The notes below the pieces were generated by a model. It was not told where the DNA came from, made no database searches, and saw nothing but the letters and a program-made list of their open reading frames with translations. The translations under genes and the position numbers were made by a program. A stretch of 64,000 bases of DNA from Opisthocomus hoazin (Eukaryota > Chordata > Aves > Opisthocomiformes > Opisthocomidae), in contig NC_134420.1 of assembly GCF_030867145.1 (NCBI RefSeq), positions 10,746,823-10,810,822 on the forward strand, in the 5' to 3' direction. Of this stretch, positions 25,690-36,772 are shown in pieces (positions within the stretch are counted from its first letter, which is position 1; the number at the start of each line of letters is the position of its first letter).

Positions 25690-27030
25690 ACGGTCTGTAA
25701 CACCCTGCTTGTTCACACCGAAGGCGGACCAGCAGACAGGAGCTCTGGGCCTGGCCGGCGTGGAGAGGGGGAGGACGAGGAGCTGCCCGCCGGGACCTGC
25801 GCTCAGCACCGTCCTTCACCAGACCCGGCGCCGACTCCGAAGTTTTCCTCCGTGCCCGTTTCCAGACACGGCCGAGGGTCTCGGTTCTGGGGGTGCCGTG
25901 CCCGGGCTCCGCGGGCCCGGCCCTGCCCTCGGGGGCGGAGAGGGGCGCGGCGGCGGGGCGGTCGGGCGGAGGCACGGCCGGGCCCCCCCGCACCGCCCCG
26001 CTCCCGCCGCGGGGAGAGCTGCGCCAGCGCGGCTGGGCGGTCGCGGCGCCGGCCCTCCCCGCCTCGCGTTCAACCGGTGGGACCCCCCCCCTCCGCCGCC
26101 CGCGGCAGCGGCACGAAGCCGGCGGCGGGAGGGGGCGGCGGGCGCCCCGGCCCGGCCCGGCGCGGCGGGCGCCGCTGGCGGAGGATGCGGGCGGCGGCCC
26201 GGCGGCGCGGGCGGCTGCAGGCGGGCGGCGGGCAGCGGCGCGGCGCCTGACCGCGGGGCTCCGCTCCGCTCCCGAGGATGCTGGGGGGGCGATGCCCGGC
26301 GACAGGGAGGACGAGATTTGCCAGAAAGCGCTGCAGCTGCTGGCCGAGCTCTGCTCCGTCGGGGCGGTGGAGAACGAGAACTGCCGGGATTTCATCTACT
26401 ACCTGCGGGACAGAGCCCGGCCCCGCCTCAGCGACTCAGGTACGGCCGCCGCCGTTACGGGTGCGGGCCGGGCGCGGGCACCGGCGGCCTCCCCCGGCCA
26501 CCGGTGGAGGGTGAACGTCCCCAGGCGTCCCTCGGAGGCCGGGCGCCGCGGGGCGAGGCCTGCCCCGGGCTGCGATCGGCCGGGGGGCGCGGGAGGCGGG
26601 CAGCGGGGGTGCTCCCGGGAGCCCGGGGCTGGCGGGGATTTGCCCCGGCCTGGCCGGGGTAGGACGCGAGTCCGCGCTCGGCTGCCCGCCGCGGCGCCCG
26701 GGGCTGCCGGGTCTCCTGCCTGGCCGCGGTGCGGGCGCCCGGGCTGTTGGCGGCGGGGGGTGTAAGCCCCTCGTCGGGCAGCCGGAGCCGGGTGTCAGCT
26801 GCCCGGGTGCCGGCAGCGCGGGGTGCGGGCAGGGCGGCGGGCAGTTTTGTCCCCGGGGCTGGCCGGCGTGCCCCCGCCGCCCGCCTCGCCGCAGCCCGGC
26901 CCCGAGCCCCCCTGCCCCGCGCGTCCGCCCTTGCGGTGTCCCGAGCCGAGGGGCTGCCCTCGAGCTCCCGCCGCCCTCCCCGTCACAAGGGGTGCGGTTG
27001 TAAAGCTGGGGGGGGGGGACGTGGGGGTGG
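25690..27030 (+). promoter_or_regulatory. SYT9: CpG island: presumed SYT9 promoter, 5' UTR and exon 1
   Basis: Across this 1.3 kb the base composition jumps from AT-rich to strongly GC-rich with dense CpG, unlike anything else in the window. GC-box-like GGGGCGG and GGGCGG motifs cluster at about 25,930-25,970. No TATA box is evident upstream of the ATG, which fits a dispersed CpG-island promoter. The island continues through exon 1 into the first 600 bases of intron 1 and ends near an 11-G run at 27,008-27,018. Long open frames on both strands here come from the base composition and are not genes. The exact transcription start is not visible. Confidence 0.8.
26292..26439 (+). CDS. SYT9: Synaptotagmin-9, coding exon 1 (N-terminal cysteine region)
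   Basis: This exon encodes residues 1-49 plus the first base of codon 50 of synaptotagmin-9, a membrane-anchored calcium sensor of secretory vesicles. Family knowledge: SYT3, SYT5, SYT6, SYT9 and SYT10 are related, and in several of them N-terminal cysteines form disulfide-linked dimers. Seen here: the peptide starts MPGDREDEICQKALQLLAEL, has cysteines at residues 10, 21 and 31, and contains the DFIYYLRDRARPRL block that I recognise from vertebrate SYT9. The exon ends at CTCAG followed by GTACGG, a good donor, and leaves one base (G) that completes an Asp codon with exon 2. The ATG was chosen by homology. The frame stays open upstream to at least 25,893, so no in-frame stop fixes the start, and the GGGGCG context before the ATG is only moderate. 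The exon sits in a CpG island. Confidence 0.93.
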
Positions 27031-27693
27031 TGCGTGTGTGTTTCATAGCTGGGTTTAAAAGCAACGCAATGCAACCAAACTTTCCAGTCCTATATTTCAC
27101 AGGCCAAGAAAGACCTGCCTTGCGTTTCTGTGGCGGGTGCGGGGCTGCAGGTCAGAGGAGGTGCACGCCGAGCGGTTCTGTGCGTGCGCGTCTGGGTTAT
27201 GGTTGCCTTTTTGTATCTTGGCACAACACCCTGACTTAAAAACTTTACCTTAAGGAGGCTTTTTAATGAGGAAGCTGAACTCCAGCTGCTCAGGAACGTC
27301 GAAAGATTGATGACGTTCTGTACATCTCTGGCCATAAGGGAAGGGCAAATTGCCATTTGGAATAGGAGATTATTATATTTGTTTTTACACTGTCAGTTGA
27401 GTTTGCTCAGTTTAAGAAGAAATTTAGAGAGTTAAAAGAGAAGTTGATAAACGTTTGCAGTACTGGAAAGCCTTGCTGTTAGATCAGCTGATCAGCACAG
27501 CACAGTGTCAATTTCTTTAACATTCTCTGAAATAAATTAGTTAATGTAGCATAGGGCAGTCTAATGACACTCTACTCTTAAACATCTTTCTGCAATTTGG
27601 TGAGGCTGAACTAACACTCGGAGTGCAACTTACTGACAAATGCTTGGATATGCTAAAAGGCCTGGAGGAAACAAGTAGAAAGAAAAGAAAATC

Positions 27694-27710
27694 GGGGGGG
27701 GGGGGGGGGG
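27694..27710 (+). repeat. (G)17 homopolymer
   Basis: A run of 17 G within a purine-rich stretch (AGAAAGAAAAGAAAATC before it, AAGAAA after it) in SYT9 intron 1. A purine-only strand with a long G run can form triplex or quadruplex structures and is prone to length variation and sequencing error. Confidence 0.95.
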
Positions 27711-30208
27711 AAGAAATCTGCTGTCACAGTAAATGAATAAGGAATTTTTCGAAATACAGTTTGCTTGTATCCAAGCTATTTGCAGCCATTCCGGCTTCTC
27801 GCTTACTGAAAAATATACAAATTAAAGTGATTCATGTGATGTTTGATAAGAATTCTTTAAAATTAGGCAGATTTGATTGTTTTGTTCATATAGGCGGATT
27901 TAATTGCTTTGTTCATATAAGCAGTAATTTTTGTGACAGACACCTGTGATTTTCTGTAATTTTCATTTACCGAGGAATCAGTCACATATTTGTGTATCAG
28001 GTGATGATTCCAAAAATGTCTACTTAAATCAGTGCTCACTTTGAATACTAAATGACTTGAAATTTATGTGGAGACTTTAACCTCAGCTGCTTGGATAACA
28101 GCTTTTCAGATTTCTTTCAGAAGCTACCTGCTTTTTTCATCAGCCTCGGGCAAAAAGAGTGCCTGGCATCTGTTTGCGAGCATTTTTAGAACATGGAGTC
28201 AGTAAAAAATGATCACCTTTACCTAATGCTACAAAATATGAATTTGTATTTGTTTCTACCTGTTTTGCTTGAACCGTTATTACACAACAGCCTTCTGGTA
28301 TTGTTGCAGACCCGCTCAATTACACAGAGCAGCGGTCCCTAACCCCCGCCAGCCAATGTGCAACCACAGTGAGCAATTATGCTGCAGGCAGCATCTTCCT
28401 ATTGGCCTCAGTTTTAACATTTTTATTTTTTTGCAGCTGCAGGCAGTCTCAGAGGGTCTAGCAGGCAACACGTTATCCATAAGCCCTGACTCGGAAACCA
28501 CTTCTGTAGGGTAGCAGAGTCAGGAATTTATTAATTTACCTTGAATTGTATTTCTTCAAGTAAAATACATGTATTGTTCCAGTAAACTGGTTGCCCATGA
28601 GGTTTGTTTAGCTAGTCCTTGGATGTGATGCTATGAGCTCTAAGAAGACAGTGTGCGTGACTTCCAAAAAGAAATAACACGATTCACAATCAAAGGGTAG
28701 TACATTGACCAAATCCAGGTTGATTTACGTGGTGAGTTTCATTGAGTTAACAATGGCAGAACGGCATTGAAAAGCCCTGACAGCAGGTTCATTCACTTTC
28801 CAGCCACTAATGGTCTAAACACAGGGGTGTGAAGAAAACTTGTGCTGAAAGACAGCATCTTCTTGGAAGAATTAGGCAAAAAATGAAGCTGTAGTAGTTA
28901 TAACCTCCCCCCCACACCATGTGAAGGTGATTTGCGTTAGCCAAACTGAGGAACTTCCTCTTAGGCCAGCCAAAAGTGGTATCTAAAGATGTGTACAACT
29001 TTGTGAGAGCTGAGAAAAGTGCAGCTAGAAAACACATGTGATGAGCTTTCGTACAGGAATTAAAGCATTTCCACATGCTTTTAGAAGTTTTTCTGCAGTG
29101 AAGTGGGTGCTTGCCTAAACCCAGCTACGTGGTTGGTACAGATGTGCGGAGCAGCCGGGCTTAGAGCATAAGCTAAGGGCTGAAAAGTTCCAGGTTTAAC
29201 ACACTGCTCCACTGGATTTAAAGGGAGACATGAGTGAGTTAGGTTTTGAAGGTTTTCAGAAAACTAAAAATGCAAATTAGGCATTTAGTGAAAAATCTTC
29301 AATTAGCTCAGTAAGAGTTATATGTCAGGGCACCCTTGAAAATCCCAATAGACATGCTTAAGCATTTAGATAGCTTAATGAACTGGATCTTTTTCTGTTC
29401 CATTCTTCCATTCCCTATTTGTAAAATGTTGAGAATATTTCTATATCATAGAAAGTTTTTATGAAGGTAAATTACTATTAAAAGCCTGAGCTCATCAAGT
29501 ATGTGACACATTTATAAGGGAGAATCGTATGGTCATCTCGGAGATAGTCAAGTGAAAACCATGTTAGTCATATGGGTGTTTTCAAACAGTCACGCAAGAT
29601 CATGTAATAACACCCCATGACACCAGATAAAGCCAGTGGTGTAGATAAGGAATGGAAGTTGCTTGACTAGAAGAATTATACCAATGTGTAAAACCAAACA
29701 AAAAACCCCAATCAAAAAAACTCTGAAGCCAAACAATCTTAATGGAGAGATTTACCATTAAAACAGGAATTAATACCAAAGAAAACTGCATTTCCATGTG
29801 GACTATTCCTCAAATAGATTTACCTTGCAACTTCTGAACTGAAAAAGTTGCTGTGGCTTGAATCAAGCCTGCCAGAAAGGGTGTATGTGTTTTTGTACCT
29901 GTGACTTTGGACATTTTAAAAGATGGAAACTTTGGGAGAGGAAAAAACTCAAGAGGAAGAGATACGTGGTTTTGATTTAGGATAGTTTAGAATTTGGTGT
30001 AGAAGAGAGGAAGGAAGTCTTCCGGTGGCTGGAGTTTGTGCCCTGTTCTCAGTCTGCCTGGTCTGTGACTGTGAATTACACTTCCGCTGTAGCTGACTGA
30101 CCGCATCAGAGTTGCATTTCAGACATTTCAGAAATAAGCCTTAAAGCTTTTGCCGCTAGTTGTTGTTGTAGTTCTTTGGTGTAGGTGATTCTGGGTCTTT
30201 TGGGGATC

Positions 30209-30227
30209 TTTGTTGTTGTTGTTGTTC
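30209..30227 (+). repeat. (GTT)n short tandem repeat
   Basis: Five to six GTT units within intron 1. Scattered GTTGTTGTAG pieces lie on either side (about 30,160-30,172 and 30,322-30,334), suggesting an older, larger repeat area. The poly-Asn and poly-Thr stretches translated on the minus strand are artefacts of it. Confidence 0.8.
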
Positions 30228-31415
30228 TGTAGTGAATCTTTGGCTTTAAAAAACCAGCTTCCCAGAGATTGCAGTGGTAGGCTGCCATTGCTCTTTGTAG
30301 ACATGATGGATTTCTGCATTGCTTGTTGTTGTAGTGTTTTGCCAACTTTGCAGCAACTTGTGTTGCCTGCTTACCTTCCAGTGACTGCTAGATACAGCAA
30401 CAGAGTCCGTAATGCATAGTTATATGTTTGCTGGCATTTGCTGAATATCAGTAAAACTAAGTTACATAAAGTATGAGAGAGTTGCACACTGAGACTGCCT
30501 TACACAGAACTTAGCACATTCTACAGATTGAATTTCTCTTCCTTTAGTTAAAAAGTAAGCAATCCTTGAAAAATTGGAATGAAAAATTTAAAAAGGTCAG
30601 AGGAAGCCGTTATGAAGCCAAGGACTGGATAAAGAAGATGCTTATGAAGATAAGGGATATAAAAAAGTCTAGGCCATTAATCATAATGAATTTTCATTTA
30701 TGTCAGAGTGCAAAAATGAATAGAAAAAAAAAAGTAAAGCTTCCTATCCTTTTCTGTTGTGTTGGATTGCACATCTTCAGGATAAGCCAGTAAGGTCTTC
30801 CAATATTCTTAATTATGTGCTTTAAAATCGACTAGTAGATGCTAAATCAGAATACATGCTGAATATTGTGGGTATAGTTATGGCCATTAGGCATAAAGGA
30901 TGCTACAGATCATAAGTAAGAGATCAATATTGTGCAGTGACAGAAAGTCAGATTTTAGTATTTGGTGGAGGTAAAGGTAGTTGACAATCAAGAATCTAAA
31001 AAATGTGTGTGTGGACATGTGATGGGCGTTGAAGGAACAGTGTCTGAGAAGGTGCAGTGATGGTCTTGCAGTAGAGTATAAGAACCTTATTAATCGGTAC
31101 TTCATCTTTAATGTATATTTTCAACTTCAGGAAAGAGAAAAGCACAAAGAAACAAAAAGTCCTAACTGGCACGGTTGTGGCCTCCCAGCTGACCAGCAGC
31201 ACCTGAGAGCCAAGGCTTTCTGTGGAGAGTATCATTACGATAGACTGGTCACTCCCTAGGAGGCCTATATTTGCAATTGGACAGTATCCCAGCAAGCTTC
31301 CCTTTAATTCAGAACGGAGTTTATAAACAAATCCTGTCTTCAGAAAGTAGTTTAATTTCTTAAGAGGGCATTTTAAAATCTTTGTAACTCAAATACTGAT
31401 TTATTCCACCTCCCT

Positions 31416-31431
31416 CCCCCCCCCCCCCCCC
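31416..31431 (+). repeat. (C)16 homopolymer
   Basis: A run of 16 C after CACCTCCCT in SYT9 intron 1, forming a pyrimidine-only tract of about 24 bases. The exact length is likely unstable and error-prone. Confidence 0.95.
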
Positions 31432-33343
31432 AACTTCCAGGATCATAACAAGCTGCTGTGTTTCATCAAGATGCTAAATACATCTAGGTTTATAATAAAT
31501 AATAAATAAATGCAGGAAGAATTTACAGAGTTGTGAAGACATGAAGAAGATTACAGTGGGTGAAATAATTTTCACGATGTTTTTTATTTTTATTTTACTC
31601 ATTATGAGCCATTGCTTTCTATATTTTTAATTTTGTTTTCCTCCTGCAAAGTGAATGTAAAACGCTGCCACTCAAAACTGACAGTATTCTATAGGCTGCA
31701 TTAGTGCAAAGCCCTTCACAAGGCAGAGGACAGGTATGGATCGTATTTACTGACATGATGTCAAATGCGTGAAGAAGTATGAGGCCCAAGTTCCTTTGGG
31801 TTTCAAGAACCTAAGCGCCGTTTCAAGAGTTCAAAAAAAATAATTGTTGTTACATATTTTGGACTAAAAATACGTATTCTTTTTCTCTTTTGAAAAGTCA
31901 GAAACTAATTTGCAGAAGGTAAAAAGAAGTATTTCCTGTTGTCTGTATTCTAAGATGCGCTTCTAGTTTAATTGCCTTTAAACAAATAGGCTTCCAGAGA
32001 TTTTCCTGTCATACTGAAAGAGTTTAGTATTGTTTTTTCCTGGGAAATCTGTTTTAAACAGGTGACTCTAAACTTCAGAAAAAAGTGTAGAAAATAGCAA
32101 ATTATGCTGAAAGAAAAGGGACTACCTGTATGCATCTCTTGAAGTGGTAATTAAGTTAATTTAAATAAAAGCAAAGTAAATTAAAATAAATATTTTACTT
32201 CAGTACAACTACATATAATTTTTTTCCTAGAATAGATTTTTGTTCTTTTTACAGGTAACCTAAAGCTGTATAGATGCTTAAGTAATAATTTACACTTCAG
32301 AACCAGAGGAAGTGAAGACTGTACAGAGATCATTCTTAGAATAAAACTGATCTTGAGCTTTGATCAGGTTGGAGCACAGTCGTATTAAACACTGTTCAAA
32401 CATGAAAGCACAGATCCCTGCACTACTGAAATCACTTTACATTTTTCAGTGATGCAAAGCAGCTTCAGCAGTAGCTTTTTCAGAAAGTAGTAGCACTTAC
32501 CTCTAAAATGAGAAGACAAACATGAGGAGGTTTTCTGTAGTCTCCTGGACCAAGACTCGTGCCACTGCTGTCCGGTGGCTGCTCTTGGATGTTGTGGGGA
32601 GGAGAGCAAGTTTAACTGCATGAGAAAAGGACAAGAGGAGGGTGGCTTGTAGCCCTTCTTGGCCTCTGCATCCATATTCAGTATAGTTGTGGAAAGCAAG
32701 AGCTTTCTGGGGGTTCCATTTCCATTTTGGTTTTACTTCTCACTTATATGGGAATTACCCCGAATGTCTGTTGTTTACAGTATGCACTTAGGCACTAAAA
32801 CTGTAGCATAACATTGTGTTATACTTGCGTTAAATAGACTGATGCCAACTACACCCCTTTGTACTTAACGAAAAAAGTATGTTTACTTGTATACTGTATT
32901 CATTGTATCTGTATAAATAATATTTACTTACTGAAGTCATAGCAAGCAGATTTGTGAAGTAATCCTAAAAGCTAGAAGAACATACCAATTGAATCGGAAG
33001 TCAGTTATCTCTACAGTCATCCCACAGTTTATGCAAGTCTCTTCTAAATATGCAGTGAACATTAAAGAAAATGGTTATTTTGAATTGTGAGTAACAAAAA
33101 TATATAGAATTGAAAATAACCTAAAGTTTAATGACAAAAACATCAACCTTTTAAAAATTAGGATGGCTAAGTAGCATACGGTCTGTCTTACACCTGACTT
33201 CTCATCTTAAATGCCAGTTTTGCTGATGAAAAACAGTAGGCTAAATTTAGCCCTTATACATATGACTGTGCTTGCCACTAAAACTTTATCACTGCATTTG
33301 TCATAATTCTTAGTTCAATGGGATTTGCACATTCCTCCTAGAT

Positions 33344-33354
33344 GGGGGGGGGGG
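33344..33354 (+). repeat. (G)11 homopolymer
   Basis: A run of 11 G followed by AAAGAA in SYT9 intron 1. No function is assigned. Confidence 0.9.
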
Positions 33355-35184
33355 AAAGAATTTGCTAATTATAGTTTCCTAAGAAATATCCATAAGCTTT
33401 CCGCAGACAACAGTTTACGTTTGGAGACACAAAGCTCTGATCACTTAAGTAGAGGTGTTACTGTAATGGATTTATGGGTCATTAATTCTTCAAAAAACAT
33501 GAACCTGTGTTACAATAACTCTGTTTTTCAGTACTGGTAGAATTCAGAATTGTTACGTTTTTGTGTGAACCATACATTTAGTGACCCAAGTACAAATGAT
33601 TGGCCACATGTGCCCCCAGATAGCTTTCTCGAAATTTCCTTTTCAAACTAATTTGTGGGAGTTTAATTACACTGGCTGTTCAGAGACCTAGAAATGTAAG
33701 TCCAAAATGATTGCTGTCATAACAGCAGATCTGGTTAAATTCAGTCTTGAGGCTGTGCAGCGCTGTAGCATCTTTGGTGTATAATAAGTAGAGCTTGAAC
33801 ATAAACTGCAATTTATGTATTTATGTTTAAACTGCATTTCTAGGTTTTAGTTCTTCTTCCACTGAAAATAATGATCATTATTGGTTTAGTGCAAAGCTGT
33901 ACTTAAGAACATTGTATTGTGCTTCTTTTGCTATATTCTGTCATTAATTTAAGCTCTTCTGTGGCTTTATTTAGACTGAAGAGATAAAGGGAGATTATTT
34001 TGGTCTAAAGCCTTATGTCCTTTTCATATTGCTAACCAAATTTTAGTTCAAGGGATAAGAATTTAGAATAATTGATTACAGATGGAAGGATTTTTCATAA
34101 AAATGCTGGCAGTTTCAACTTGTAAAATCTTTCATTCCTAAAGTTCATTGTCTTACAAGATAAACCTTTTTTGCATGTTCTGTAGTACTGTTAAGTAGTG
34201 AGTACTTGCTCCATTTATTTGGAGAGTACAAAAAAAATTCTGTCACATAAAGAAAACGTTATGTGTAACAGCTGGTGGTTTGCACATTTGTTGCATTAGC
34301 TATTGTAATCACACTGAATCTTGTGTGTTTTAAGTTGCTCAAGATGTTCAGCTGCATATTTTTTGGATTTTAGGCATTCATTAGCCAAGTAAAATCAGTT
34401 TGGCTCCTTTTGGCAGACAAGTACGCTACAGGATTTTATGCTGTATATATCCTATGGTTAGTTGGAATTCAGAAGTACGGTGGATGCAGTCAAAACTGGC
34501 ATACGCATCTGTATGTCTTGAGCCAATTTACAGTTGATGTGTGTGTACCAAAGATGAACATTGGAAGAGTCCAAGAATATATAATCTGTCAGAAGAAGTC
34601 AGGCACTAATGATTTTGGAGTTAAAACTTTCAAAGGGCATGCAAAATAAGAAGAATGAGGAACTGAAACAGGATCTTTCCTTCCACTTTAGTTTCACGCA
34701 CACACAACAAGAAAGCCTTCCTGACTTCCTTTGCAAATATGTTTTCTCAGTTTGCTGTTTCCATCAGAAAGTTTGTTGAAAATTTCTTAATTCTATCTTA
34801 CTGTCTGTGAAACTCCCCAAATATTTCCCTTTCCTGTGTTATGGACCTTTTTTGTGTGTATACATTTACTAGCCAAACAGTAAATATTTATCTTTTTACA
34901 TCTCTTCTTGTAAACCAGTCTTCATCATTACTACCCAGGTTGCTTTGTGCCTGGTTTCTCCATTTGTTTACTAGATTGTGTGTATATATACCTTTGCTTC
35001 AGATGTTTTTTCATCTGGGTGTTCCCACTCCATTTCTCAAGCAGCATCTCATCTTATTTAGTGCCCATATTTCTAGTATTTTTAATTCATCTGTGTTTTA
35101 ATTTTCTGACCTCAACAGTATGGTTTGTTTTCTCCTCACATTTACTGTAATTTCAGAATGTAATTCTATTGCTGTTTAATCGTA

Positions 35185-35800
35185 CAATCATAGAATAGTT
35201 GGGTTTGGAGGGGACCTTTAAAGGTCATCTAGTCCAACCCCCCAGCAATGAGCAGGGACATCTTCAACTAGATCAGGTTGCTCAGCCCTGTCCAGCCTCC
35301 AAGGATGGGGCATATACCACCCCTCTGGGCAACCTGTGCCAGTGTTTCACCACCCTCATTGTAAAAAGTTTCTTGCTTATATCTAGTCTCAGTCTACCCT
35401 CCCTTAGTTTAAAACCATTACTCCTTGTCCTATCACAACAGGCCCTGCTAAAAAGCCTGTCCCCATCTTGTCTTATAAGCCCCCTTTAAGCACTGAAAGG
35501 CTGCAATAAGGTCTCCCTGGAGCCTTCTCTTCTCCAGGCTGAACAGCCCCAGCTCTCTCAGCCTTTCTTCACAGCAGAGGTGTTCCAGCCCTCGGATCAT
35601 GTTTGTGTCCCTCCCCTGGCCCTGCTCCAACAGGTCCATGGCTTTCCTGTGTTGAGGGCTCCAGAGCTGGACGCAGGACTCCAGGTGGGGTCTCACCAGA
35701 GTGGAGCAGAGGGGCAGAATCCCCTCCCTTGCCCTGCTGGCCACACTGCTGGGGATACAGCGCAGGATATGGTTGGCCTTCTGGGCTGTGAGTGCATATT
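35185..35800 (-). mobile_element. CR1 3'-end fragment, antisense, in SYT9 intron 1
   Basis: A minus-strand CR1 copy, inserted opposite to SYT9. The tail is AATCATAGAATAG at 35,185 on the plus strand. The 3' UTR reads GGTCATCTAGTCCAACCCCC, and the ORF2 C-terminal part lies at 35,448-35,744 in minus frame ([20 protein letters not shown]). The copy is cut off at about 35,800. Just outside the truncation point lies a perfect 10-bp inverted repeat (35,826-35,847), listed separately. Confidence 0.92.
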
Positions 35801-35825
35801 GTCAGAGAGTCAAACATTGCATATT

Positions 35826-35847
35826 GATAATCAATTGATTGATTATC
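35826..35847. repeat. Perfect 10-bp inverted repeat, GATAATCAAT / ATTGATTATC
   Basis: Two perfect 10-base arms are separated by TG. Each arm holds a GATAA-type and an ATCAAT (PBX/CUX-type) core. It lies about 26 bases from the broken end of the antisense CR1 at 35,185-35,800. It could be a dimeric factor site or coincidence. Confidence 0.45.
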
Positions 35848-36755
35848 TCATTGGGCATCTGGCCCCGGCTATATAAAGTGTTGTTTAGATTTATCTTTTA
35901 AAGCTTTCTACGTATTTTTTAATTTGCAAGAGGTTCATGCCTGTAAAGTTAATGGTTTTATTAATATATATTAAGATATTACAGAAGGTGTTTCTCACAT
36001 CTCACAAATTATATAAATAAGTATAACTTGTAATTCAGTAAGAATTATCCTACTATAATGCATAGAGAGGAATGTACAATGCTAATTAGAAAATGATCAA
36101 TGAGACCAACAGTCTTATGATCTTCTGTTATCATTTGTATCAGATGTTTTACCCATTTTAAAAAAGAGGTTTCTTTATTTATTTTTTTTTTTTACCAAGA
36201 GAAGTTTAATGGATAAAAGTAATGCTTGGTTATTCTGTTTTTCTTTGGGAAGCCTACCATAAACAGGATTATCTCAACTATTCATTATGCTGAGGTGTCT
36301 CTGCACAGCGTAAAAGCAGGGAGTGTTTCCTGAGTCTGGCTACAGGGAAATAAAGCAGGTATTGAGTTGGTTCTCACTGAGTGCTATTCTATTCCCCGTA
36401 GTAGGGCTGATGTAGGATATGTAGCAGTAGCATTATGGCAATTCTTACCTGCTGAAAAGAGCCTTTTAGGTCCATTAGCAACCAAATACAAGAGAAAACA
36501 GATCTGATATTGCTTAAAAAAAAAACCAGAAAGCTCTGAACAGAAACTTCTTTTATCAGTACAAATTTTTTTTTAAGCTTTACAAATTTGCTTGGGGTAA
36601 TACAAGACACAAATCTAAACTAATAGCTTCAATTTTGTTTAATTCTATGATTGTCCTGTCTTCTCCAGTAGATCATGCCATCAGGAAAGGCTCCTGTTTC
36701 TGCAGATGCAACTAAGGCATCCATGGTAACAGAAATCTAACTTAAACTTTTCCTC

Positions 36756-36772
36756 TTTTTTTTTTTTTTTTT
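36756..36772 (+). repeat. (T)17 homopolymer
   Basis: A run of 17 T after TTTTCCTC in SYT9 intron 1. Similar shorter T runs are at about 36,181-36,194, 36,960-36,971 and 52,895-52,910. No retrotransposed gene copy is recognised beside them, so they are probably simple slippage products. Confidence 0.9.

Larger units (their letters stand above)
27031..35184. other. SYT9 intron 1, first part
   Basis: AT-rich intron sequence with the G17, C16, G11 and GTT runs listed separately. No mobile element, exon or RNA gene is recognised. Open frames are short and without domains. Confidence 0.6.

Noticed and set aside
25801..25810. Possible REST/RE1 silencer site (CTCAGCACC)
   Set aside because: Only the left half matches. 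The expected GGACAGNNCC half is absent, so it is no better than chance.
25631..26765. Long overlapping open frames on both strands (up to 317 codons) in the CpG island
   Set aside because: Low-complexity Gly/Ala/Arg/Pro products in several frames at once. They result from GC-rich DNA lacking stops. Only the short SYT9 exon 1 is supported by homology.
30106..30345. Minus-strand frames with Asn/Thr/Gln runs
   Set aside because: The runs come from the GTT microsatellite and its scattered pieces.
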